DNA of 41,245 nt from CAZWDL01 sp964632995 (GTDB lineage Bacteria; Bacteroidota; Bacteroidia; Chitinophagales; Saprospiraceae): NCBI GenBank assembly GCA_964632995.1, contig CAZWDL010000065.1:1-41245 (forward strand), written 5' to 3'. Under the pieces are notes generated by a model that saw nothing but the letters and a program-made list of their open reading frames with translations, made no database searches and was not told the DNA's origin. This document shows positions 32,224 through 41,245 of the stretch, one piece after another. The position numbers and the translations under genes were made by a program. The number at the start of each line of letters is the position of its first letter. Position 1 is the stretch's first letter.

Positions 32224-33117
32224 ATGCGCGCTATCCTTCTTCAAAATCCCTTTGCCGGGCTTCAACCCGCCCCTTTGGATACGATTTTAGGCGTTCTGCG
32301 TAAGGAAGGCTTTACGGTTAACCACCTGCCGTCACCCTCTATTCAGGAGCTAAAAACAGCGCTCCGGGAGAAAACAGACCTGATCGTGCTTATTGGCGGT
32401 GACGGCACGGTTCGCCACTTCGTCAAACACTTCTCTCCTATACGTACGCCCCTCCTGCTCATCCCTACCGGTACGGCCAATAACCTCGCCGGTTCGATGG
32501 GGTTTCCTGATATGCCCGGCCGGATTGACCTGAGTTGTGAAAAGTCCTTGATTCCATTTCATTTAGGCAAAGTGGACCTCAAAGGCCGGCCTGATTTTTT
32601 CCTGGAATCCATCGGCGCCGGCATGATTGCCCGCATGATGTTTTTGATGCATTTCCGAAAGCTGTCAGACCCTTATTTTTACGATTATCAGCAGGAAAAG
32701 TACGAGGAGTCCCTGCGTTTGTTGCGATCGATTATCCACAGCCAGTCGCCACAGCCCTGCCGGCTGCTGATCGACGGGGAAGACTGTTCAGGAGAATACC
32801 TGTTTGTGGAAGTGATAAACATCCCGATGATCGGTCCCAATTTGAAACTCGCCTCCTCTACTGATCCCACCGATGAGTACCTGGAAGTCGTATGGCTTCG
32901 CCCGGAGGAGCGCGGCGCTTTCGAAACCCAATTGCTGCGCCGGCTCAACGGAGAACCCTTCTCGCTCGACTTGCCGGCCAGAAGATGCCGCTCCGTCACC
33001 CTGACCTGGGAGGGCGCCAATGTGCACATCGACGGAGAAGCCTTTAAGGATTATGAGAATGAGAAGTTACAGATTTCAGTGGCTTCGGAGAGGTTGTATT
33101 TTTACAAAGGAGGATGA
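32224..33117 (+). CDS. Diacylglycerol-kinase-family (YegS/BmrU-like) lipid kinase
   Basis: The 297-residue protein has an N-terminal nucleotide-binding domain with GGDGT at 58-62 and PTGTANN at 81-87, both typical of the DAGK catalytic family. A C-terminal beta domain ends VHIDGEAFKDYENEKLQISV, the usual substrate-lid region. It is soluble and probably phosphorylates a lipid at the membrane face; substrate unknown. The start ATG follows TTATCG; the divergent SurE start is 75 bases away. Confidence 0.87.
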   Translation: MRAILLQNPFAGLQPAPLDTILGVLRKEGFTVNHLPSPSIQELKTALREKTDLIVLIGGDGTVRHFVKHFSPIRTPLLLIPTGTANNLAGSMGFPDMPGRIDLSCEKSLIPFHLGKVDLKGRPDFFLESIGAGMIARMMFLMHFRKLSDPYFYDYQQEKYEESLRLLRSIIHSQSPQPCRLLIDGEDCSGEYLFVEVINIPMIGPNLKLASSTDPTDEYLEVVWLRPEERGAFETQLLRRLNGEPFSLDLPARRCRSVTLTWEGANVHIDGEAFKDYENEKLQISVASERLYFYKGG

Positions 33118-33213
33118 TGGGAAGGCGGACGGAAAGCATACCCGAACCAACTTGAGCGGACAAACAAACGCATCATCGATTTTCAATCCTTTGCATCCCC
33201 CTCCACAACGATC

Positions 33214-34005
33214 TCAATACAAGGCCATATCAAACTTCCACCGGTAGTTCTTCGTCAGTGGATGCTTATCTCCCAGCGAGCGGAAGAAGGCGATAGCCGT
33301 TTTACGCGGCAGTTCGTTGCGGTAGGTCTTATCGATGGACGTCGCCTCGATGAGTTTCTGGGCGGCGGTTTCCAGGTCCTGCTTTTTTAGGGCTTCGCGC
33401 GCCGCTTCCAATGCCCGGCCGGCAGGGTGGTCCTCCGCTTCAAAAGTCATAAATTCGGCCAGCTGGCGGACGTCCTCGGCGCCATCGTAAAACTTGTCGC
33501 CCAGGTGGATATCGGCTACCAGGGATTGGGCGCGCTCCGGATCGCTGAATACCAGCCGCTGAGCGGCGGTGACGGCGGCCTCCTTCATATCGGGATTGGC
33601 CTCCGCGAAGTCGATCAGCCTTTCCAGCGTCTTTTCGTCGAGATCCCCTTCCAGGGCCTTGCGGAATTCCTCGAATGCCCCTTTGCGTTCATCGGGCAGC
33701 TGCTCATCGAGCCAGATTTCGATCTGTTTGCGCGGCAGCGCGCCCGAAAATTCGGCGATCACCTCACCGCGGTGGAACATCTTTACCGTAGGAATGCTGC
33801 GAATGCGGTATTGCTCGGCTACCTCGTATTCCTCTTCGGTATTCAGTTTGACAAGGGTCCAGCGCTCGCTCTGTTCGTCAGCCAACTGCTCGATAATAGG
33901 ACCGAGCACCCGGCAGGGCCCACACCAGGGCGCCCAGAAATCGACGACGACAGGTTTGTCAAAGCTCTTTTCAATGACCGCTTTATTGAAATCCATATTT
34001 CCCAT
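33214..34005 (-). CDS. Thioredoxin with C-terminal TPR-like extension (YbbN-like)
   Basis: The 263-residue protein has a thioredoxin domain at about 1-110 with WAPWCGPCRVLGP (Cys28 and Cys31) and the cis-Pro RSIPTVKMF near 70-78. A helical extension (about 120-263: EKTLERLIDFAEANPDMKEA, then repeated helices) resembles the TPR region of E. coli YbbN/CnoX, a thioredoxin-fold chaperedoxin. Here CxxC is intact, so it should be redox-active. It is cytoplasmic. It is convergent with the lipid-kinase-like gene. Confidence 0.87.
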   Translation of the reverse strand: MGNMDFNKAVIEKSFDKPVVVDFWAPWCGPCRVLGPIIEQLADEQSERWTLVKLNTEEEYEVAEQYRIRSIPTVKMFHRGEVIAEFSGALPRKQIEIWLDEQLPDERKGAFEEFRKALEGDLDEKTLERLIDFAEANPDMKEAAVTAAQRLVFSDPERAQSLVADIHLGDKFYDGAEDVRQLAEFMTFEAEDHPAGRALEAAREALKKQDLETAAQKLIEATSIDKTYRNELPRKTAIAFFRSLGDKHPLTKNYRWKFDMALY

Positions 34006-34372
34006 AATGTTCTGGTTTTAAGTTTATTTGTACTTGCCTGTCGGATTTGCATGGAATAGGGCGTAGCGCGAGGCGCTGCACAACTGCCGGAAAATCCTTT
34101 TTCAGGCTTCATTAATACAACGGCAACTCCTCAAAAATTGATCAGTAAAAGTAGAGCATTTTCTTCTCCTTTTCTGTAACATCGATCACGGGAAAGGCGT
34201 CAAAAGAGGAGTTTGATGCGGTTTGTAGCCATGAAAGGTCCGATAGGACGCTTATCCCAAAGCTTGCCATCTTCCTTTTTACCGGCGCTCGCAAAACTGT
34301 TAAAATAATTACCCAAGCCCGGGTTGACAGAACATTCACGGTGAAAAAACCTTGGAAAAAAATAAAAAGGTT
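34006..34372. other. Intergenic region, divergent promoters
   Basis: About 365 bases between the thioredoxin gene (minus) and the outer-membrane barrel gene (plus). A TTGACAGAACATTCACGG stretch lies near 34323-34341, about 30-50 bases before the barrel start. A minus-strand open frame of 65 codons at 34142-34339 resembles nothing and is left out. Confidence 0.35.
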
Positions 34373-34972
34373 ATGCGCTACAAAATGCTATTGATACTGG
34401 CCGGATTATTCTTATCCTTCCAGGCCGGCGCCCAGCAGGAAACCCTGTTCGGCAATATCGACGATGACGACATCGGGGCCTTTGGTAGTCCCATCCTGGA
34501 AATCGGCGCCATCAACGGACAGACAAGCGGCTATGTCGGAGGCGGCGGCGCGCTGGTGATCCGGGGCTTCTTCCTCGGCGGCTACGGCATCGGCACCAGC
34601 TTTGCGAATGCCGAAATTGCCGGCACGCTCTACGACATCAAGCTCAAGCACGGCGGCCTGTGGCTGGGCTATGCGCCCGTACAATACAAAGTGGTGCACC
34701 CTTACACCAGCCTGCGCATCGGCTGGGGTAAGTCACAACTGCTACGCGGCAAGGATGCCGACTTCTCGGAGCGCAACTTTGTCCTCACCCCGGAGCTGGG
34801 CCTGGAAGCCAATCTCTTCGACTTTCTCAAAATCGCCTTCACCGGCGGGTACCGCTGGGTCAACGGCGTCGACAACCTCCCCGGCCTCGACAACGAGGAC
34901 TTCTCCAACTTCCTGGGAACGATTACCTTCCGGATCGGTGGGTTTGGAGGGTATGATGAGTGGGATTGGTAG
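34373..34972 (+). CDS. Secreted outer-membrane beta-barrel-like protein
   Basis: The 199-residue protein starts at ATG 34373, preceded by AAAAAGG; an upstream TTG gives no better signal. The signal peptide is MRYKMLLILAGLFLSFQAGA, then QQE. The mature part is Gly- and aromatic-rich with alternating amphipathic strands (GGYGIGTSF, GLWLGYAPVQYK, IAFTGGYRWVNG) and ends in aromatic DEWDW, as outer-membrane barrels do. The acidic DDDDIGAFGSP near the N-terminus is notable. Function unknown. It precedes the TonB-receptor operon by about 265 bases. Confidence 0.7.
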   Translation: MRYKMLLILAGLFLSFQAGAQQETLFGNIDDDDIGAFGSPILEIGAINGQTSGYVGGGGALVIRGFFLGGYGIGTSFANAEIAGTLYDIKLKHGGLWLGYAPVQYKVVHPYTSLRIGWGKSQLLRGKDADFSERNFVLTPELGLEANLFDFLKIAFTGGYRWVNGVDNLPGLDNEDFSNFLGTITFRIGGFGGYDEWDW

Positions 34973-35236
34973 GAAGGAAGTTTGCCGGCTTGATTTACTC
35001 CGGAGCCCAGGCCTGCAAAAAGAGAAGGGAGAAGGAGCTTGAGAGTTCCTGAGTTCTCCCCCGCCCTGCTTCCCCGGACCGGTAAAAATTCTTGAGTGTT
35101 TTACCATTAGAGGAAGGCAGAGCAATTGAATAATGAGCCGGGAACTTAACCTGAAAAGGCAGCATTAGGTTGGCCGCATAAAACGAGAAGCGCTTCCAAC
35201 TTTTTTGTTATTTTGAGCCAGAGACATCTCGCTGGC

Positions 35237-38005
35237 ATGAACAGGATTAGCACACAAATCAATTGTAGCCGGTGCTACGGCCGGCTGCCGGGCCTTTCTT
35301 TATGGATCTCCGTCATTCTTTGTTGGCCGGTCCTCGCCGGCGCCCAGGGAGTGCTGGATCTATCCGTCAGCGGCTCCTATAATCAGCAATCCGCTCTGTC
35401 GGTGCTGGAGGCCGTGGAAGCAGCCTATCCCGTCCGGTTTTACTTCGACGCTGCGGAGCTGCCGGAAAACACCTTTACTTCCACCCTCCGGGAAGAAGCC
35501 ACGCTAAAGGACCTGCTCGATGAACTGTTTGGTCAATCCATGCTGGGCTATATGCCCTATCGCGATCACGCTATAATATTGCTTCCCCGCTCAATCATCG
35601 CCGAGGATTACAGCGCCGATTTCTACCGTACCCTGGAAGCGGCCCTGCAGGCGCCCGAAGAAACGGAGGCGCAGGAACAGACGCTGGTCGTCGGAGGCAT
35701 ACAAACGCTGCGGCCTGACGGGCGGGCGCTGGTACGTGGGCTCATCACCGACACAAGGACGGGCGACCCGATCATCGGGGCTACCGTGCTCTGGGCCGAT
35801 CACGGCATCGGTACGACTACGGACGAAGACGGCCGCTTCGAGGTGGAACTGCCCAACGGCGAGCAGGAACTGCAGGTGCGCTACGTAGGCTATAAGGATG
35901 TTGGCCGCCTGGTCAAGGTGTTGGGCGACGGCGAACTGGCGCTGGAAATGAGCGGAGAAGCTATCGCCCTGGAGGAAGTCGTCGTCAAAGCCCGCGCCGC
36001 CGACGCCAATGTGGAAAGCGCCCAGATCGGCGTGGCCCGCATCGATGTGCAAAGCCTCAAAAAGCTTCCGGCGCTGCTCGGGGAGACCGATCTGGTCAAC
36101 AGCCTGCTGCTCAACCCCGGTGTCAGCACAATCGGCGAAGGCGCCACCGGCTTTAATGTCCGGGGCGGCAACGCCGACCAGAACCTGCTGCTGCAGGACG
36201 AGGGGTTCATCTTCAACGCCTCCCACGCGCTGGGTTTCTTCAGCACCTTCAACACCGATCTGATCAACAGTGCCGAATTGTACAAGGGCAACATACCGGC
36301 CCAGTTCGGCGGGCGCCTCGCCTCGGTGCTCAATGTGGAAATGCGCGACGGCGATTTTGAGCAGTTTGGCATCAAGGGCGGCATAGGGCCCATCGCGAGC
36401 CGGCTCAGTGTGGAAGGACCGGTAATCAAGGATAAAAGTTCTTTCCTGCTCGGTGGGCGACTTTCCTACGCCGACTGGTTCCTGAACCTGGTGAAGGTGC
36501 CGGAAGTTAACCGTAGCTCAGCTTTTTTCTACGACCTGAACCTGCGCTATACCCATAAGTTCGATGATAAAAACACTCTCATACTGTCGGGCTATTCCTC
36601 CGACGACGATTTTTCCTACAACCGTGAATTCGGCTTCGATTACGGCACCCGGATGGGGCAACTGATTTACCGGAAAATCTTTTCCGATAACGTTTTTTCG
36701 AAGTTCTCCGCTACCTACAGCCGCTACAACAGCACCCAGACCGACTTTGCGGGCGTCGACGCCACGACTCTCGACAATTCGCTGAGTTACCTGAAAGCCA
36801 AAGAGCAACTGACTATCACCTCACTGGAAAATATCCGCCTCGACGCCGGTCTGTCGGCCATTTACTACTGGTCCGATCCCGGTGATTTGGAGCCCTTCGG
36901 AGAAGCATCCCAGGTTACTTCCAGAGCGCTGGAACGAGAACGGGCGCTGGAATCCGCCATTTTTCTGAACGCCGAGTGGGAACTCAGTCCTTCCCTGCTC
37001 CTCTCGGGCGGACTGCGGTTAGGGCTTTACCAATTTCTTGGTCCAAAAACAATATTTCTCTACGAAAACGACCTGCCGAACGGGCCGGCCGCCATCACTG
37101 ATACCCTTGCTTACGACGCCGGAAAAACGATTGCCGGCTACAGCAGTCTGGAACCCCGTTTTTCCCTTCGTTACCGTTTTTCTGCCAACAGCTCGGTCAA
37201 AGCCGGCTACAGCCGGACCGCCCAGTATATCAATCAGGTTTTCAATGCCGACTCCCCTACCCCATCCAGCATCTGGCAGCTCAGCACGCCCTATATCGAG
37301 CCTACCCGCTCGCACAATACGTCGGTCGGTTATTTTCGAAACTTCCAAAACAACACCTGGGAAACCTCCGCAGAGATTTACTATCGCTGGATGGACCACA
37401 TCCTCGACTACCGCGACTTCGCTGACCTCGTCGCCAACGAGCACCTGGAAACGGAATTGCTCTCCGGCGTGGGACGCGCCTATGGGTTGGAGTTGAGTAT
37501 CAAAAAGATATCCGGGATGGTCAACGGCTGGCTGAGCTATACCTATTCGCGTTCAGAGCGTCTGATCGAGGGCATCAACCGGGATAACTGGTACCCGAGC
37601 AACTTCGACCAACCGCATAGCCTTTCTCTGATTCTGAACTTCCAACCGAACCAACGCAATACTTTTACGCTCAGCTTCAACTACAACCAGGGCCGGCCGA
37701 CGACGCCGCCGGTGGGTGCCTACGAAGCCCTCAATGGTCTTGACATTCCGCTGTACACGGATCGCAATCAGTTGCGCATCCCCGATTATCATCGCCTGGA
37801 TATTGCTTATACCCTGGGCCAGGGATATAACCGCACCAAAAGAATAAAGACCAGCTGGACGCTGGCGATCTACAATGTCTACGGCCGTAAAAACGCCTAC
37901 TCGGTATTTTTTACCAAAGGCGCTTTCCAACAGGTGGAGGCCAACAAACTCTCGGTGCTCGGAAGCATGCTGCCTTCACTAACGCTTAATTTTGAATTCC
38001 AATGA
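35237..38005 (+). CDS. TonB-dependent outer-membrane receptor with STN and carboxypeptidase-like domains
   Basis: The 922-residue protein starts at ATG 35237; the frame opens 24 bases upstream at a TTG. The signal peptide ends LAGAQG. A secretin/TonB short N-terminal (STN) domain is at about 38-125 (LSVLEAVEAAYPVRFYFD, ILLPRS). A CarboxypepD_reg-like domain follows at about 165-245 (GLITDTRTGDPIIGATV, GTTTDEDGRFEVELP). The plug is at about 260-380 (GFNVRGGNADQNLLLQDE, AQFGGRLASVLNVEMRDG). The rest is a 22-strand-type barrel ending LTLNFEFQ. The STN domain implies FecR-type signalling, but no sigma/anti-sigma pair is nearby. Stop and next start overlap as ATGA. Confidence 0.9.
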   Translation: MNRISTQINCSRCYGRLPGLSLWISVILCWPVLAGAQGVLDLSVSGSYNQQSALSVLEAVEAAYPVRFYFDAAELPENTFTSTLREEATLKDLLDELFGQSMLGYMPYRDHAIILLPRSIIAEDYSADFYRTLEAALQAPEETEAQEQTLVVGGIQTLRPDGRALVRGLITDTRTGDPIIGATVLWADHGIGTTTDEDGRFEVELPNGEQELQVRYVGYKDVGRLVKVLGDGELALEMSGEAIALEEVVVKARAADANVESAQIGVARIDVQSLKKLPALLGETDLVNSLLLNPGVSTIGEGATGFNVRGGNADQNLLLQDEGFIFNASHALGFFSTFNTDLINSAELYKGNIPAQFGGRLASVLNVEMRDGDFEQFGIKGGIGPIASRLSVEGPVIKDKSSFLLGGRLSYADWFLNLVKVPEVNRSSAFFYDLNLRYTHKFDDKNTLILSGYSSDDDFSYNREFGFDYGTRMGQLIYRKIFSDNVFSKFSATYSRYNSTQTDFAGVDATTLDNSLSYLKAKEQLTITSLENIRLDAGLSAIYYWSDPGDLEPFGEASQVTSRALERERALESAIFLNAEWELSPSLLLSGGLRLGLYQFLGPKTIFLYENDLPNGPAAITDTLAYDAGKTIAGYSSLEPRFSLRYRFSANSSVKAGYSRTAQYINQVFNADSPTPSSIWQLSTPYIEPTRSHNTSVGYFRNFQNNTWETSAEIYYRWMDHILDYRDFADLVANEHLETELLSGVGRAYGLELSIKKISGMVNGWLSYTYSRSERLIEGINRDNWYPSNFDQPHSLSLILNFQPNQRNTFTLSFNYNQGRPTTPPVGAYEALNGLDIPLYTDRNQLRIPDYHRLDIAYTLGQGYNRTKRIKTSWTLAIYNVYGRKNAYSVFFTKGAFQQVEANKLSVLGSMLPSLTLNFEFQ

Positions 38006-39165
38006 GATCAGCGTTTGACAACTTATTGCCGTTAGTCCCGAAACACCACCGGGCTCCATCTAATAAAAGGAGAAGACGGTGGTGGCATTTGCCGGCCTTG
38101 TCGGGCATACTGTTGTTTCTTTTTCCCGGCTGCCTGGACCCTATCGAACTGGAGGCCCCCAGGGATATCCTGTCGGCGGTCGTCATCCAGGGCCGGTTGA
38201 CCAAAGGCAACCCTTCCGTTGTGCGCGCGGAAGTCAGCGCCCTTTTCAATTTCAGTGGGAGCAGCCGCCGCCTGATCGACGTCAGGGAGGTGCACTTACT
38301 GGATGAATCGGGACAATCCCTGGAAATTCCATCTGTTGATCTTGGAGTTTACGAGCTGGAAATTCCGGAGGGTCATCCCAGCTTCCGGATAGAGACAGGA
38401 AGTGCTTACCGGCTCCGGGTAGCAACCCGGGATGGGCGCGTCTACGAATCGACGCCCGAACCGGTACTGGCAACGCCGGCCGCCGGGAACCTCAGTGCGA
38501 CGATCATCGACAAGGAAATTAGCAACCGCGAGGGGGAACTCGCCAAGGTTAAATTCGTCCAATTTTCTATCGACACCCGCCTGACCAATGCCGAAGGCGG
38601 CTCCAAAGCCCGCTTGAAATGGGATGCGATACGCACTTACCGGGTGACGGATTTGGCCATTGAGGATCCGGAACCCAAGACTTGTTATATCACACAATTT
38701 GCGGATATCAATACCCTTTACCTGCTCGATGGCGGTCTTATTGCCGGAGAGGAGGCCACCGGTGTGACCGTTCATGAGGAACCCGTCGGTAATCTTTTTG
38801 CAGAGGGTTATTATCTGTCGGTCCTGCAGCAATCCCTCAGTGAGGGAGCTTTCGACTACTGGCGCCAGGCCAATGAACTCATAGAACGAACGGGCAGCAT
38901 TTTTGAACCACCGGCAGGCAAACTCAGAAGCAACTTCACCAATATCAACGACCTGGAGGAGGAGGCCTTCGGCTTTTTCTACGCTACGGCGCCGGATACG
39001 GTGCGCCTTTTTGTCAGCCCGGAATTGGCGGGAAATCCGGCGACCCGCTGCCCACCAACCGGGCCACTGTTCAATCAAAGCGGGGATTGTGCTTATCCCA
39101 TCTGCTGTGACTGCCTGAGCGCTCCAAACAGCACCGTAAGCAGGCCAGATTTTTGGATCGAATAG
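38002..39165 (+). CDS. DUF4249 lipoprotein partner of TonB receptor
   Basis: The 387-residue protein follows the TonB receptor with an ATGA overlap, the usual arrangement for DUF4249. A lipobox LFPGC places the lipidated Cys at residue 44. The N-terminus before it is long and basic (NKRRRRWW), so a later start such as the TTG near residue 9 is possible. The mature N-terminus DPIELEAPRDILSAVVIQGRLT is typical, and C-terminal cysteines CPPTGPLFNQSGDCAYPICC probably pair. Presumed surface or periplasmic accessory to nutrient uptake; ligand unknown. Confidence 0.85.
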   Translation: MRSAFDNLLPLVPKHHRAPSNKRRRRWWHLPALSGILLFLFPGCLDPIELEAPRDILSAVVIQGRLTKGNPSVVRAEVSALFNFSGSSRRLIDVREVHLLDESGQSLEIPSVDLGVYELEIPEGHPSFRIETGSAYRLRVATRDGRVYESTPEPVLATPAAGNLSATIIDKEISNREGELAKVKFVQFSIDTRLTNAEGGSKARLKWDAIRTYRVTDLAIEDPEPKTCYITQFADINTLYLLDGGLIAGEEATGVTVHEEPVGNLFAEGYYLSVLQQSLSEGAFDYWRQANELIERTGSIFEPPAGKLRSNFTNINDLEEEAFGFFYATAPDTVRLFVSPELAGNPATRCPPTGPLFNQSGDCAYPICCDCLSAPNSTVSRPDFWIE

Positions 39166-39218
39166 GATTAAGCGAGGACCGATGGGTTTTACGCTCAATT
39201 ATATAAAATTCTGAAGGC

Positions 39219-40907
39219 GTGAAATACTGCAAATTCATTTTATGGACAGCCGCTCTGCTGATCAGCACCACAGCGATGATCTTCGGACAAGGTGGGGCGG
39301 GCAACCACTGCGTGGTGCATCTCGACAAATCCTTCTATGTCAACGGGGAGGTCATGTGGTATAAACTTTACCTGCCGGCGACTTTTCGAAATCAGCAACC
39401 CGCGATCAAAGTTAAATTGATCGACGAGGAGGGAGACGCTCACTTTGAAACTTTTCTAAGACCAGGGGGCGGGCGCTTCACCCATGGCTATTATAAAATT
39501 CCGTTCGACTTTCCCACCGGAATGTACCATTTGGTTTTTCTGGCCAGTGAAAACCAGGCGGAACGACCGGTGCTGCTGGCGGAGGCGGCGGTGCCGGTCT
39601 ATAATGACGAATCACGGGAATTGGCAGCAGAGATCACTCAAGCACCGCCACAGGCAACGGAAGCGACGGAGAGTAGTTTTTCGGAAGAACTGCAGGTGGA
39701 CATCTCCCTGTCCGGTGATAAGATTAGCAGCCGCGATCCCGTTTCCGTCACGGTGACGGTCCGCGACGCATACGGACGCCCCTTGCAGGCTAATCTATCG
39801 GTAGCGGTTACCGACTGGGAGTTGGTCAACCTCGGGGTACACCCCCGCCCAACCGTAAAGCCGGGTGAGACCATACCACAGAAAACGGCCACCCGGCTCG
39901 ATACGGCGCTGTACGCCAAAGTCGAAATAACCGACGAGGCCGGTACGCCGCTTCAGGCCAATGTGCTGGGCGTTTTCTCACCGAAAGATCATCAGTGGAC
40001 CTACACCACCTCCAACACCGCGGGATTCAGTTTCGTGGAGCTCCAGTCCTTTTCCGGGGTGAAATCCATTCAGTTTCTTGGTTATGAAAAAGAAACCGAA
40101 AGTATCCGGGCGGAACTGCTCGGTGACCGCCTGCCGCTATTCGAAAACCCACTAGTTTTTAACAAAAACATTGAAAAGTACCTGGACCTCAGCCGGCGTC
40201 GCAAAAAAATCTTCCAGCACCGGTCAGCCCTGGAATTCGAATTAAATCCGCCGCAGACTTCCGAACCACACACCCCGCCAAAACCCGATTTGGTCATTGA
40301 GGTCAAGGATTACGAATCGTTCGACAACCTTGCTACCTTCTTCCGGGAGGTTCCCAAACCCCTGCGTTTCCGTTTGGATAAAGACAGCACCTACTACGCC
40401 GAAGTAGCCAACCCCCAGGCGCTGTCCAGGAATTTCTACTACTCCGGCAAACCACTGTTCATTATCGACGGCAAAATTACCCGGGACGCCGACTTTGTCG
40501 GCCGGATGCCTACCGACCAGATTCAGGAGATCGGTCTGTTCTTTCGCCGCGCCAGCCTTAGGGAACACTTCAAAGTCTTCGGCAACAGCGGCGTCGTGGT
40601 CATCACCACCAGCATTCCCGATGTCGAAATCCCCGAAGCCGAGGCCGAGGATATCCTGCCGGTCACGGGCCTGCAAGCCGAGACCCCCTTTCCGGTTTTC
40701 CATCCCGATCAGTTAGATAATAATCCGCATATGGCCTTCTTCCGTCCTCAGCTGTACTGGAACCCCGTAGTAGAAACGGATGAGAACGGACAGGCCTCCT
40801 TCTCCTTCTATCAGTCGGATGATCGCAGCACCTTCCGCATCGAGGTGGTGGCGCAAAGCGAGGATGGACGGATGGGAAGGGGCGTGCTGGAGTATGAGGT
40901 GAAATAG
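39219..40907 (+). CDS. Secreted MG2-like (alpha-2-macroglobulin-type) domain protein
   Basis: The 562-residue protein starts at a GTG (MKYCKFILWTAALLIST), signal peptide ending IFGQ. The first domain, VHLDKSFYVNGEVMWYKLYL near 32-51, is the MG2-like motif of Bacteroidota TonB-associated proteins. A Ser/Glu-rich linker and further beta domains follow. Residues about 405-465 (KPLFIIDGKI, FGNSGVVVITT) resemble a TonB-plug fragment. The end (LYWNPVVETDENGQASFSFYQ) is a second macroglobulin-like strand set. Last gene of the TonB-receptor operon (54-base gap). No thioester CxEQ motif, so not a trap-type inhibitor. Role unknown. Confidence 0.75.
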   Translation: MKYCKFILWTAALLISTTAMIFGQGGAGNHCVVHLDKSFYVNGEVMWYKLYLPATFRNQQPAIKVKLIDEEGDAHFETFLRPGGGRFTHGYYKIPFDFPTGMYHLVFLASENQAERPVLLAEAAVPVYNDESRELAAEITQAPPQATEATESSFSEELQVDISLSGDKISSRDPVSVTVTVRDAYGRPLQANLSVAVTDWELVNLGVHPRPTVKPGETIPQKTATRLDTALYAKVEITDEAGTPLQANVLGVFSPKDHQWTYTTSNTAGFSFVELQSFSGVKSIQFLGYEKETESIRAELLGDRLPLFENPLVFNKNIEKYLDLSRRRKKIFQHRSALEFELNPPQTSEPHTPPKPDLVIEVKDYESFDNLATFFREVPKPLRFRLDKDSTYYAEVANPQALSRNFYYSGKPLFIIDGKITRDADFVGRMPTDQIQEIGLFFRRASLREHFKVFGNSGVVVITTSIPDVEIPEAEAEDILPVTGLQAETPFPVFHPDQLDNNPHMAFFRPQLYWNPVVETDENGQASFSFYQSDDRSTFRIEVVAQSEDGRMGRGVLEYEVK

Positions 40908-41245
40908 GAAGGCGTATCAAAGTCGGAAGGCGGAAGTCGGAAGTCGGAAGGCGTATCAAAGTCGGAAATCGGAAGTCGGAAGGCGGAAGAAAGTCGGAAG
41001 GCGGAAGTCGGAAGGCGTATCAAAGTCGGAAGGCGGAAGTCGGAAATCGGAAGGCGGAAGGCGAAAGTCGGAAGGCGGAAGAAAGGCGCAAGGCGGAAGG
41101 CGTATCAAAGTCGGAAGTCGGAAGGCGGAAGTCGGAAGAAAGGCGGAAGTCGGAAGTCGGAAGGCGGAAGGCGTATCAAAGTCGGAAGGCGGAAGGCGGA
41201 AGTCGGAAGAAAGGCGGAAGTCGGAAGGCGGAAGGCGAAAGTCGG
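40908..41245. repeat. Heptad tandem repeat (GGAAGTC/GGAAGGC)
   Basis: From the base after the stop of the MG2-like gene to the end of the window, the plus strand is made of 7-base units GGAAGTC or GGAAGGC, interrupted by five copies of GCGTATCAAAGTCGG (near 40912, 40951, 41015, 41100 and 41171) and short GAAA insertions. The plus strand is strongly purine-rich. It continues past the window. It is not a CRISPR: spacers are not unique and the units are too short. Confidence 0.8.

Noticed and set aside
34142..34339. 65-codon minus-strand frame upstream of the barrel gene
   Set aside because: No family similarity and no ribosome-binding signal; it lies in a divergent promoter region.
40663..41023. 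Minus-strand frames across the heptad repeat giving repeated SDFRLP peptides
   Set aside because: They are by-products of the 7-base tandem repeat (21 bases give 7 codons) and have no start context.
40908..41245. Possible CRISPR array
   Set aside because: Repeat units are 7 bases, spacers are not unique or of constant length, and no cas genes are present.

Overview
The window looks like a chromosomal segment of a marine-type Bacteroidota, most likely a Saprospiria/Lewinella-like bacterium. This is an inference. It rests on a TonB-dependent receptor followed by a DUF4249 lipoprotein, mostly poor Shine-Dalgarno sequences, TAnnTTTG-like promoter elements, many two-domain universal stress proteins and a moderate, slightly GC-rich composition. 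No rRNA, tRNA, CRISPR array or complete transposon was seen.

Layout. 1-3.1 kb: a beta-helix membrane protein and a split two-protein kinase (COG2187 + COG0645). 3.5-8.1 kb, minus strand: a P-type ATPase relic, a CHAD protein, a universal stress protein (USP), a rhodanese-like protein, an Hsp20 chaperone and oxygen-independent coproporphyrinogen oxidase HemN. 8.4-20 kb: GH1 beta-glucosidase, a large Asp-box repeat protein, a lipoprotein sulfatase, a frameshifted secreted-protein pseudogene, gamma carbonic anhydrase, a ThuA-like protein, an EamA permease plus the tail of a decayed second copy, and a YkgJ-type cysteine-cluster protein. 20.2-27.1 kb: two more USP genes, divergent from a histidine kinase with a FixL-type PAS domain and a response regulator in which a receiver is fused to a CRP/FNR DNA-binding module, then an orphan LytTR regulator. 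27.4-31.3 kb: two unfamiliar proteins that appear to share a beta-rich domain, a small CxxC protein and a SARP-like regulator. 31.4-34 kb: SurE, a lipid-kinase-like protein and a thioredoxin. 34.3-40.9 kb: outer-membrane barrel, TonB receptor, DUF4249 lipoprotein and an MG2-like secreted protein. The window ends in a heptad tandem repeat.

Main idea. The kinase's first PAS domain keeps the heme-ligand histidine and signalling arginine region of FixL, so it is probably an oxygen sensor. Its partner joins what FixJ and FixK do separately in rhizobia. Palindromes of the form TGA(C/T)-N4-(A/G)TCA, which an FNR-like protein could read, lie upstream of hsp20, hemN and the USP operon. Each sits about 28-31 bp before a TAnnTTTG-like element, and several loci have a second box 22-23 bp away. 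The gene set (USPs, Hsp20, the split homologue of mycobacterial Rv2004c, HemN, a P-type ATPase relic) resembles hypoxia/dormancy regulons such as DosR and FixK. The window therefore suggests a short-circuited FixL-FixK oxygen-response system.

A second theme is noncoding structure. There are four copies of a TTTAGAAGTTTAG palindromic element, three of them between convergent genes, a second dispersed repeat, an 89-bp element with 16-bp terminal inverted repeats, and twin operator-like boxes that face no recognised gene.
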